Below, piece by piece: positions 54,487 to 64,000 of a stretch of DNA of 64,000 bases. The notes under the pieces are model-generated. The model did no database searches and was not told the DNA's origin. It worked only from the letters and a program-made list of their open reading frames with translations. The DNA comes from Ochotona curzoniae. Its lineage: Eukaryota > Chordata > Mammalia > Lagomorpha > Ochotonidae. A program made the translations under genes and the position numbers. The stretch's first letter is position 1. Every line of letters starts with the position of its first letter. The stretch spans positions 35,962,501-36,026,500 of the forward strand of contig NW_024466004.1 in the NCBI RefSeq assembly GCF_017591425.1. The letters run 5' to 3'.

Positions 54487-55060
54487 CCAGCCTTTAGAAT
54501 TGGCCCATGGAAAACACAAACATTTTCTCTTAAAATACCACCTTATATCTAAGTACATATATGTAATATAATATCCATTGGACAAATATTTATTTCATGC
54601 TTACTAAATGAAATGCACATAATATTAATATGTAAATAAAATAACTGACCAAAACGTTGTCCCTATACTAAAGGAATTTGAAATTTAGGAAGTTAAAACC
54701 TTTTGAGATAACTGTAAAATACATAAAAATATGAAAGTGGCATACATTATTATAGGAGTCTAGAGCACAGACAACAGGTTCAGCCCCAGTTACAGATGAG
54801 GTAACAAATGAATTAATTTTTAGTGGATAGTTACAATGTTAAAAGTGGAGATGTAGTTGCATAAGCTTGGGAATGCAGAAACAAAATACCTGAAATGAAA
54901 AGTGAAAGTAAAGTATTCAAAACATGATAAAAAGCACTGTCTGGGTATAATGGTATAGTTTATGTAAGGTCATTGTGGAATGTAAGTTAAGATCTTCATT
55001 CTGCTTTTGTGATTCTTGCTAATCAATTTGTGTGTAAGAAAAGCATTCCATTAACTAATG
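54487..55060. other. ME1 intron 6, nothing recognised
   Basis: AT-rich DNA, no supported feature. Confidence 0.45.
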
Positions 55061-55064
55061 AAAA

Positions 55065-55285
55065 GACAAAAAATGTGTCATATATACATACTAGAATATT
55101 ATTCAGTTATACAAAAAAATGAAATCATAATATTTGCAGCATAATGTTTGGAACTGGAGAATATCACATTGCAAGAAACAGCCAGCCACAGAAAAAGACA
55201 TGACAAACTGTTTCTTAAATGTGGGAACGAAACTTTAAAAACCAAAAACAAAATTTAAAAAACAAAAACAAAACAAAAACCCAGC
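55065..55285 (+). mobile_element. L1 ORF2 end / 3' UTR fragment
   Basis: TAGAATATTATTCAGTTATA, GTTTGGAACTGGAGAATATC, then a CAAAAACAAAACAAAAAC tail region. A short relic with no coding potential. Confidence 0.7.
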
Positions 55286-55740
55286 TATTTCAGCAGTGCA
55301 CAGGCTATGTCTCCTCACTTGCACATCCCCTTGTTTTCCCCTTTCTCTAAACATCTCCCTTGAAATCACTGACACAGCATCCAAGGCCACAAGAGTCAAT
55401 TTTAGCCAGGAGCTTCGTCACAATCGGTAATAACTGCTTTCATCAGCCACTGATCCACAGCATGATCCCCTTAGCTGTCTTAGTGCGATAGGATTTTAAA
55501 AATTTCTTTATTTTTCATGATTTGATTCCATTGGCTCAGAGATTTCCCTTTGCACTCTCCTCTATCTCTCCCCTCTATTGTAACAATAGTTCAGTCCCTC
55601 AACAACACTAACAAGTCCATCATTCTTCTAATTAAGTGTATTCAGACATTGTAGGTAGAGACAACAGTTGATAGGTCAGCACTGTAGTATCAAAACATAT
55701 TTAACAATTTCACCAGGAGGCCATCTTTCTTTCAGACATA

Positions 55741-55790
55741 GGGATGGCGTGGTAGCCTAGTGGCTAAAGTCCTCTTGTGTGTGCATAAGA
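55741..55790 (+). mobile_element. SINE head fragment (C-type, tRNA-derived part only)
   Basis: GGGATGGCGTGGTAGCCTAG followed by TGGCTAAAGTCCTC matches the SINE 5' end. The similarity stops at about 55785 and the degenerate repeat block begins. Confidence 0.65.
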
Positions 55791-58045
55791 GTATAGGGTC
55801 TAGCACAGCCTGTCGCCCCAATCAATATGTTGGTACTTGCAATTGCTGGGTCAGTTCTGCTTCCAGCCCTATCTTACACACAAACCAAAGGGTTTTGCAG
55901 TCCAGCCTGATTCTGTCCACCTCACACAAACCAGTGGGAGCTGCAGCATAGTGGGGGCAACTCCCAAAAGCCCCCATGAGGCCTGTTGTCTGTCCTGGTT
56001 CCTGTGCTTGCCGGTTTGTAGAGCAGACTAGTCCAGTCTGTCCCACATCCCATTTGGCTCTCATACATGTCGACGAGTACTGAAGCTTAGTTCCATCTAA
56101 CCAGCTCAACAATCCAGCCTTCACGGATGTTGTTGGGTGCCCCTCTGTCTCGCCACCCTAGCCCCTGTCCTAGTTTTCATGCCCTCCTATGGGAATGGTA
56201 ACCCAAGAGGGAAGAGTCCAGTATTTCCCTCCAAGGTCTCTCTTATTCCCATATTAAGCACTCTCCAGGTGGTTCTGTGGTTTAACTTGACAGAATTAGC
56301 CGCCAGTGCCAGCTTCTGCCAGCTGATGCTGTGGCTAAGCCGAAACAACTCTCACCCACTCTAATTTTGTTCTTGGACTTGCCAGTGGATGACGTGGACA
56401 GATTCAGCCTGGTCTGCCCCCAACTGATGTGGAATATATGCCAGTGGGATACTTTCCATGGCCTGCTCTGGGCTGTTTCCTATCATGCTTCTTGTGCTGA
56501 CCTGCCGGGTCTGTGTCCTGCCAGAGGAGTTGCTGCCCAGGCTCCTCCATCAGAACCTCTCCCAAGGCCAGATTTTGTGTATACCAGTGGATCCATGAGC
56601 CAGCCCTACTCAGTCCACCTCCTGTCCTAGCAGGAACAGTGGCTTTTCCTAACTGGCCTTCGACCCAATCTGGTCCTTGCTGTTGGATGTTTCAGCCCAG
56701 CCACGGTTCGTCCACATATGCCCACATATGGCTCAAACATGTCTCAGTAAGGGTTGAGACCTAGCATAGTCCATCCCACATCTATCCTGGTCCTCCAGAG
56801 CACCAGATGGTGTTGGAATCTGGCCCAGCTTGGTGCATCCAATCCCAGTCCACACTTGTGCCAAGGGAGACTACAACCGTTTCCCGTTCAAAACGCAGCC
56901 CTCGTTTCAGGTCACACTCCCCTTGGTGGGAAACTCAACCCAGCTATTGTTGTCCCCTTAGCTCCCCAACCGGGCCTGTTCCCAGCCATAGATCACGCAC
57001 ATGCATGGCAGTGGTTGCTCTGACTCAACTTGGCTCAGCCCCTCACCTGTCCCGACCTCTGCCTTAGACACTGTGGCTTAGCATCCCTGACTGATGCAGA
57101 CCAGTAGGTGCAAGAACCTAGCTCAGCATGACCTGTGCTCCAACCTGGTTTCTAATTTCGCTCATAGGATAAGGTTTGCTCAGTCCTGCCCGGTACATCC
57201 CATTCCATTACCAATAGACACATTAGCCAGCTGTTGAAGCTACTTTTCCCAACTTGTCCGACCCCCATGTCTGGACCACATGTTCACCAGCGGGAGCTAT
57301 GATTTATCAAGGGAGTTTCCCAAATTCCTCCACTTGATTCACTCCCAGACCCAGTTTCCATACATGTCCTTGGGTTTTAGGCTAGATCTTGGCACAGTCT
57401 GGCCTTCCATTTGGCCTTATATGAGCTGGTGAACATTGCAGCATGGCCCACCCCACACCCTTTTCAGGATGCACATTTGGGTGCTGCTGCCTAGACCAGT
57501 CCAGACTGTTGGTTGCGGGTTCCTTTACCTGTGACTGATGGCAGGCTCCTTGATCACACCTAGCTTAGTCCATCACCACTCTAACTCTTGAGCTAACCAG
57601 TGGGGCTAGAATTTCCACACGGTTTAGCCCACACACACCCCACACAATCTACCCCCAGATATGCTTCTCAAATGCTAGTTAATGTCATGGCCCTGCCTAA
57701 TGTGATCCCTCTGCTGATCCATCCTCATGTCAGGTAATAGGACATCCTGCTAGACAAACCCCGAGCCATAGCTTTTGCACGAACTGGTGTTCAGTGCTCA
57801 GCATTGTTCAGTGATTACAAGTTCTTCAGAGGAAGAGTTACTATCATTGGGAATCTTTAGGATTGAGTCACATCCCAAAAGCACTGTGGGTTCAACCTGG
57901 AGCTACCTAAGCAGCGATTCAAAGAACTAAAACCCCAGAGCTCCGAGGCAGGCCAGGGGCCAACTCATCACGTGCACGTGGTGGCTGGCGTATGGGATCC
58001 GAGCAAGACGTCCCGTCCTGAAGCCCACCAGCAGCCAAGAGGCTG
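55790..58045. repeat. 2.2-kb GC-richer stretch of degenerate repeats following a SINE head
   Basis: Base composition changes from about 35% to about 50% GC at 55790 and falls back after 58045. Variants of short motifs recur irregularly: CAGTCC(A/T)(C/G)(C/T)C, CAGCCTGGTC, ACCAGTGGGAGCTGC, CCAGTGGGAT, CCAGCGGGAGCTATG, CCCACATCC. The spacing looks like roughly 100-130 bp but is too decayed to fix a period by eye. The block directly follows a 50-bp SINE head (55741-55790) with no intervening body. No A-tail or clear target-site duplication is seen. No gene is recognised; the open frames in it have no family features. Confidence 0.5.
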
Positions 58046-58074
58046 CTGGAAATTTTTCATGAATGATAATTTCT

Positions 58075-58330
58075 AAGTGGTAGAAATGTATTGCTCACAG
58101 TTCTGGGAGGTGGACCACCAAGAGCAAGGCCTGCAGATGGCCCTGACCTCATATTGAGGCTCTTTGGCTTTGACTTTCTCATATGGTGGAAGATGAACAC
58201 ATGTACTCCTCTGGCTCATTTAGAAAGGGACACAACCCCATTCCTGAAGACTCTCACAAATTAAACTTTTCAAAAGGCCCAACAACATTAATCAATTAGT
58301 CAGTGTGGCCCCTGGCTTTGTCAATGGAAT
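58075..58330 (-). mobile_element. Ancient LTR-like repeat, antisense
   Basis: ATTGCTCACAGTTCTGGGAG, TTTCTCATATGGTGGAAGAT, GGGACACAACCCCATTCCTG and a following CTCACAAATTAAAC segment resemble an old mammalian MaLR-type family in reverse. Family assigned from memory; no genes. Confidence 0.45.
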
Positions 58331-58939
58331 GTTAAGATATTATACAGTAATATGTCTCGATTTTAATTTATGGTTTTTGCCTTATTAGCATGCTTATAAT
58401 AGCTTTAGCCACATATATTTAACTAATAATAAACATTTCTGTTGGTATAATGGACTTAGAACAGTTAATCTATATTTGGTATTACTTTCATTAATAGGCA
58501 TTCAATCTAAAAAAAGATAGATTAAAATTTCTGTTTTCCATATAATTTACCCAGCTATATCAAAATCATTTAATAATTTATGTTTCATGACATCATTTTC
58601 AGTTTTTATTTTGACTATAGCAGAATCCTGTTTCCTTGCTTTTCTATTTTATTTTACCACTGCCATTGACAACTTCTTTTAGTTTTTAAGATTTAAGACA
58701 TACAAAGTATTTGACATGCACACTTGTTCTTTCTGACTATTCTATGATGTGGACACACAGGCACCCCATGCTTGTACGGCTCAGTAGAGTCTGGTAGTAA
58801 TGATATATCCACTAATCTCTGCACAAAAATATCCTCCACTTTATTATGACAGTTTTATAATAACTTAAATATTTAATATGACTAGTCATATCCTATTTTT
58901 TCTTTTAAGAGTAATAGCTTAGCTGTTATAGTGGGGCTT
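58331..58939. other. ME1 intron 6, nothing recognised
   Basis: AT-rich DNA, no supported feature. Confidence 0.45.
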
Positions 58940-59043
58940 GTTTTAGATTTGTGTATTTGAAAGACAAAGTGATAGAAAGGGAAAAACAAAGCCAGGTACT
59001 CCATCCGTTGGTTCAGTCTCCACATGGCTGTGACAGCTGGAGT
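58940..59043 (-). mobile_element. SINE fragment, minus strand (3' half)
   Basis: TTTTAGATTTGTGTATTTGA, CCATCCGTTGGTTCAGTCTC, CACATGGCTGTGACAGCTGG; the 5' half is missing. Confidence 0.7.
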
Positions 59044-59626
59044 TTTACGGTGCTTTAAGAGCACAGACTCTTGAGACGAGCTCTTGTCCTCACACACTGT
59101 GTACTCGTAACTCTTCTGTTGCAATAAGATTGTTATCAGGATTAAATAAAGTGATAAACACAAGTGCAATGAATAACACATAAATACTCTGTAATCATAA
59201 GACAAGAATTTTATGGTAATAATAGAAGCCCATAAGCAATAAGGGCCCACAATTGCCTAAGAGACAATCACTATCATTCTTGATATTTAACAAATTTACC
59301 CTTCTATATTAAGAGGACTTGAGATAAATAAAAGCCAAAACAATTTTATCAAAGGAACTGTAATGGGTGTATTTCAGGAAAAAAAAAAAATAATTCTGAA
59401 CAGGAAGGTCTGAGATATGACAAAATACCATAATGTGAGTAAATATAAACAATTTTGATCAACATAAAATAGTAATGATGAATAGGGCTACTTCTAGACT
59501 TAGAGTTTGGAGGTTAGTTAACTTGTGTTTCATACAATAAGTATGTTGTAGCATAAAAATCTCAACAAACAAACCAAAAACTCACTCTGCTCTCTGGAAG
59601 TCAATGACAAAAAGAATAAAGCCATT
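59044..59626. other. ME1 intron 6 upstream of the L1, nothing recognised
   Basis: AT-rich DNA, no supported feature. Confidence 0.45.
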
Positions 59627-59640
59627 AAAAGTAAATTGCA

Positions 59641-62600
59641 TTTTATCCTAAGGCCACAGACCATACATTCTTCTCAGCGGTGCATGGCACCTTCTCCAGA
59701 ATCGACCACATGATAGGACATAAAGCGAATCTAAACAACTTCCAAAACATTAGTATCATACCATGTACCCTCTCAGACCACCATGGGATGAAACTGGAAA
59801 TCAACAACTCAAAACTCCCCAGGAAGTATAGGCACTCTTGGAAATTGAACAATATGCTATTAAACGAATAATGGGTCAGAGAAGAAATTAAAGATGAGAT
59901 CAAAAAATTCATGGAAACCAATGAAAACTCTGATACTACATTCCAAAACTTGTGGGACACCGCCAAAGCAGTGCTACGAAGTAGATTCATCGCAATCGGA
60001 GCGCATGTCAAGGCCCAAGAAAGACGCCAAATACAGGAACTAACCACACACCTCCAGGATCTGGAAAAACAGCAGCAGAAGAGTCCCACGCACAATAGGA
60101 AACAAGAAATCATCAAAACAAGGGAGGAGATAAACCAAATAGAAATCAAAAAAACTATACATAAAATCAACAAATCAAAAAGTTGGTTTTTTGAGAAAAT
60201 AAACAAAATAGACACTCCACTGGCCCGATTGACCAAAAAAAAACAAGAGAAAGTGAGAATCAACAGCATTAAAGATGAAAAAGGCAACATAACAACAGAC
60301 ACTGCAATCATTAAGAAAATAATTAGAAATTACTACAAAGAACTGTACTCCCACAAATTTGAGGACCACCAAGAAATAGAAAAGTTCTTGGACTCCCACC
60401 ATTTACCAAAACTCAGTCCGGAGGCAACTGCAGAATTAAATAAACCCATAACCGAGGTAGAGATTAAAACAGTCATCAAGGATCTCCCAACGAAAAAAAG
60501 CCCAGGCCCAGACAGCTTCACTACAGAATTCTACAAAACATTCCGAACAGAACTAACCCCAATCCTCTACAAGCTCTTCAAAACAATAGAGGAGGAAGCA
60601 ACCCTCCCAAACTCATTCTATGAAGCCAACATCACCTTAATCCCAAAACCGGATAGAGAACCATCAGAGAAGGAAAACTACAGACCTATTTCTCTGATGA
60701 ACATTGATGCTAAAATTCTCAACAAAATCCTAGCCAATAGAATTCAAAAAATCATCAGACAGATCATTCATCCGGATCAAGTAGGATTCATCCCTGGAAT
60801 GCAGGGATGGTTCAACATTCGGAAATCCATAAATGTTATAAACCATATCCAAAAACTGCAAAACAAGAACCACATAATAGTTTCAATAGATGCAGAAAAA
60901 GCTTTCGACAAAATCCAACACCTCTTCATGCTAAAAACTCTAGCCAAAGTAGGCATAGATGAGAAAATCCACAACATAATTAAAGCAATTTATGAAAAAC
61001 CCAACGCCAGTATCATACTGAATGGAGAAAAGCTAGAACCCTTCCCACTGAGATCTGGAACAAGACAAGGGTGCCCACTATCACCACTGCTATTCAACAT
61101 AGTCCTAGAGGTACTTGCAGAGGCCATAAGACAAGAAAAAGAAATCAAAGGCATACGTATAGGAAACGAAGAAGTCAAGCTTTCACTATATGCAGATGAC
61201 ATAATCCTATACATAGAAAAACCAGGAGACTCAATACAGAAACTGCTAGAACTTATACGAGAGTTTGGCAGAGTGGCGGGGTACAAAATTAACGAACAAA
61301 AATCAACAGCCATAGTGTACGCAAATAACACCAAGATGGAAGAAGATCTAACCAACAGGATACCATTCAAAATAGCAGAGAGAAGTATGAAGTATTTGGG
61401 AATAAATCTAACCAAAAGTGTAGGAGACCTATTCGAAGAAAACTACAAACTATTTAAAAAGGAAATTGAACAAAACCTCAAAAGATGGAATAACATCCCG
61501 TGCTCCTGGATAGGCAAAATCAATATCATTAAAATGTCTATACTACCACAAGCAATATACATTTTCAACGCAATTCCAATCAAATTGCCCAAAACATTCT
61601 TCACGGAACTGGATACAATGATTCAAAAGTTCATCTGGAAACACAAAAAACCATGAATAGCTAGAACCATCCTGAAAAATAAGAAATTAGCAGGGGGAAT
61701 CACAATCCCGGACCTCTGGACATACTATAGAGCAGTGGTTATCAAAACAGCCTGGTACTGGCACAAAGACAGAAAGGAAGATCAATGGAATAGAATAGAA
61801 GCACCAAAAGGGAATCCACACAGATACAGCCAATTAATCTTTGACAAAAAGACCAATGACAGCTTAAGCAAGTGGGAAGGACTCTTTAGTAAATGTTGTT
61901 GGGACAACTGGCTGATAGCCTGTAGAAACAAAAAGATAGACCCACATCTATCACCATACACTAAGATCCAATCTACATGGATAAAAGACCTAAACCTACA
62001 TCCAGAAACCTTCAAACTCTTGCAAGAAAATGTAGGAAATACCCTGCAAGACCTAGGAGTAGGTCCTGACTTTCTAAAAAGGACACCAAAAGCAATAGCA
62101 GTTGAGAACAGAATAAACAAATGGGACCTCATCAAACTAAGAAGCTTCTGTACAGCAAGGGAAACAATCAACAAAGTAAAAAAGCAACCCACAGAGTGGG
62201 AGAAGATCTTTGCACACGATATAGGCGATAGGGGGCTAATTTCCAGGATATACAAAGAACTTCAAAACAACCAAAAAACCAAAACAAACAAGCCACTCAA
62301 GAAATGGGCACGGGAAATGGGCAAACATTTCACAAAGGAACAAGTCCAAATGGCAAACAAACATATGAAAAAATGTTCCAGCTCCCTAGCAATAAGGGAA
62401 ATCCAAATTAAAACATCGATGAGGTACCACCTAACACCAGTAAGATTGGCCCACATAAACAAGAACACCAACGACGCTTGCTGACGAGGATGCGGGGAAA
62501 AGGGAACCCTACTCCACTGCTGGTGGAGCTGCAAATTGGTACAGCCTTTATGGAAATCAGTCTGGAGAACACTCAAACAACTCAAAATCTGCATACCATA

Positions 62601-63363
62601 TGACCCAGCAATAGCACTCCTAGGAATATATCCAAAACACCTGTTTTACGACAAACCAACATGCATCCCTATGTTCATTGCAGCACAATCAGTAATTGCG
62701 AAAACATGGAAGCAACCGAAATGTCCATCAGCAGAAGATTGGATAAGAAAGCTTTGGTTCATCTACTCCATGGAATACTACTCAGCTATTAAAAAAAACA
62801 AAATGCAGTTCTTTGTGGCTAAATGGGCACAACTGGAAACTATAATGCTAAGGGAAATGAGCGAATCCCAAAAGATTAGATACCACATGTTTGCCTTGAT
62901 TTAACCTGTAATTTTTTGTTTGGTTGTTTGTTATTTTTTGAACCTGTCATTGATACTGTCTCAACCCAGATGTTTCGAAGAATGGAACTTGCATTATTTT
63001 TAACATATTGTTTACCCAATACTATGTCAATTAATTCCATAATGTTGTATAATGATACTGAGGCCTTGTTGGGGCTTTTAACTGACTGGATCTTTACTCT
63101 GTTAGACCTATCTTCAGACCATAGAAGGTCTCCCCAAGAGGCCACTGAACTTATCTGGACAATAAGACGCTGAACTTTATGCTAGGCATGTGTTTGCAAG
63201 CAATGAATCTCAACTGAACTTGAACTATGGTTATGCAACAAGGTGGAGGAATCCACCATGGGGGGAGGGGTATGGGAGGGGTGGGGGGGATCCCCAGCAC
63301 CTATAAAACTGTACTACATAATATAATGTAAGCAACAATAAAAAAAAAATGATATTAAAAAAA
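59641..63363 (+). mobile_element. 5'-truncated L1 with most of ORF2 and the 3' UTR
   Basis: A 14-bp target-site duplication (AAAAGTAAATTGCA at 59627-59640 and 63364-63377), with the insertion site TTAAAA typical of L1 endonuclease, bounds a 3.7-kb element. It begins inside the ORF2 endonuclease domain. The 3' UTR (62905-63340) has a G-rich tract at 63258-63291 and ends in an A-rich tail with AATAAA. ORF1 and the 5' UTR are absent, as expected for incomplete reverse transcription. It sits in ME1 intron 6, opposite in strand to ME1. Confidence 0.95.
59650..62904 (+). pseudogene. L1 ORF2 fragment (endonuclease C-terminus, reverse transcriptase, Cys-rich C-terminus) with three nonsense codons
   Basis: One reading frame runs from AAG at 59650 to TAA at 62902, about 1084 codons, with no frameshift. 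The frame enters near residue 190 of a roughly 1275-residue ORF2. The endonuclease end keeps SRIDHMIG and TLSDHH. The reverse transcriptase has [10 protein letters not shown] (Asp at 60889) and the catalytic YADD at 61189-61200. The C-terminal Cys-rich motif lies at 62479-62535 (C..C...H...C pattern with GTLLHCWW). In-frame stops are TAA at 59869, TGA at 61654 (an Arg codon in relatives, so probably CpG decay) and TGA at 62482 (a Trp position inside the Cys motif). It cannot make a functional protein. Confidence 0.93.
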
Positions 63364-63377
63364 AAAAGTAAATTGCA

Positions 63378-64000
63378 GCCAATTTTTGAAAGGAACATAA
63401 AAATGTTCTACTCCTTATATTTGTATGATGCTATTCTTCATCCTCCTTAGCTTTACTAAGGCTTATAAAACTGTCATTAAGAACTTGTAAACACAGTTTT
63501 ATGGTTATAAATTATTACTTTATGCTATACCCTTAGCAGAAGAGCACACTTTTTTGGTACCAATTAAATATCTCAAACATAAATAATCACGTAGTATCTG
63601 CAATGGCTCTTTCTTATTGCTCTGCTTTCAGAGCACGCCTTTAGAAGGAAGATTACATGTTACTGGAGTGTGCCATTCCATGGTTAGCTCCTGATGTGTC
63701 ATATACTGGTGGTCTGGCGGTGTCAGACAATCTGTTATTATGCTCAGAAGGAGCAAAGTTTTGCGGTCTCTGTATGTGAGGAGGAATCAGAGCCCTTTCA
63801 GTTCTATTCCCGGACCTACTACTTACTTGCCTCTCTGGTTTGGAGCCTGTTACAATTTCTCTGTGGTTAAAATGAAGTCCACACACTATGGTTTGCCTTC
63901 AATGTTTAGGACACAGTATGGTCAGGCTATAAATTTATAATGTTTCCTAAGTGAAATCTGGGAATAACCAGGTAGTAAATTGTAAAATTGTGCGCAGGAT
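63378..64000. other. ME1 intron 6 to the window end, nothing recognised
   Basis: No exon with ME1 homology and no repeat is recognised. ME1 exon 6 must lie further right. Confidence 0.5.

Noticed and set aside
55760..57067. Several overlapping 60-100 codon frames in the degenerate repeat block
   Set aside because: They start and stop in different frames with no shared domain and no splice structure; they fit moderate-GC non-coding DNA.
59643..60311. 222-codon minus-strand frame opposite L1
   Set aside because: It is an antisense shadow of the A-rich L1 ORF2 coding strand, made of Leu, Ile, Phe and Ser runs.
54117..64000. Search for ME1 exon 6 in the right-hand 10 kb
   Set aside because: No segment on the minus strand encodes the expected conserved text preceding YGMN with splice sites; it must lie beyond the window.

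Overview
This window is mammalian nuclear DNA, almost certainly from a lagomorph and most likely a pika (Ochotona). It has spliced genes, a CpG-island promoter, many tRNA-derived SINEs of the lagomorph C type (head GGGCCCAGCGGCGTGGCC, then CCCATATGGGCACCGGTT), and several L1 LINE fragments. The gene order PGM3(-), RWDD2A(+), ME1(-) matches the conserved block on human chromosome 6q14. The pika call is an inference from the SINE consensus. There is no prokaryotic, plasmid or CRISPR content.

Layout. (1) 1-6.3 kb: the 5' part of PGM3 on the minus strand, with coding exons 2 (4710-4913) and 3 (2207-2391); exon 4 onward lies outside the window to the left. (2) 6.0-7.1 kb: a CpG-rich, probably bidirectional promoter with a CCAAT box and an ETS-like site. 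(3) 6.4-9.5 kb: the complete RWDD2A gene (two coding exons, 292 aa, polyA signal at 9513). (4) 9.5-21 kb: intergenic DNA filled with SINEs, L1 3' ends and a local duplication. (5) 21-64 kb: the 3' two thirds of ME1 on the minus strand, coding exons 7 to 14 (54116 down to 22298). All have clean GT/AG junctions and compatible phases and give 335 complete residues of cytosolic NADP-malic enzyme. Exons 1-6 lie to the right of the window.

The genes are not an operon. PGM3 acts in UDP-GlcNAc synthesis and ME1 makes cytosolic NADPH and pyruvate from malate. RWDD2A is a little-studied RWD-domain protein whose only evident link to PGM3 is the shared promoter.

The most unusual content is in the ME1 introns. 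A 1.96-kb retroposed composite (36703-38663) has target-site duplications, two GC-rich 5' units 250 bp apart and an L1 3' UTR, but no L1 coding sequence. A relatively young 5'-truncated L1 (59641-63363) keeps ORF2 in one frame, broken only by three nonsense codons. A 2.2-kb GC-richer stretch of degenerate repeats (55790-58045) begins directly after a SINE head. I found no convincing new molecular system. The strongest candidate for something undescribed is the composite element family.
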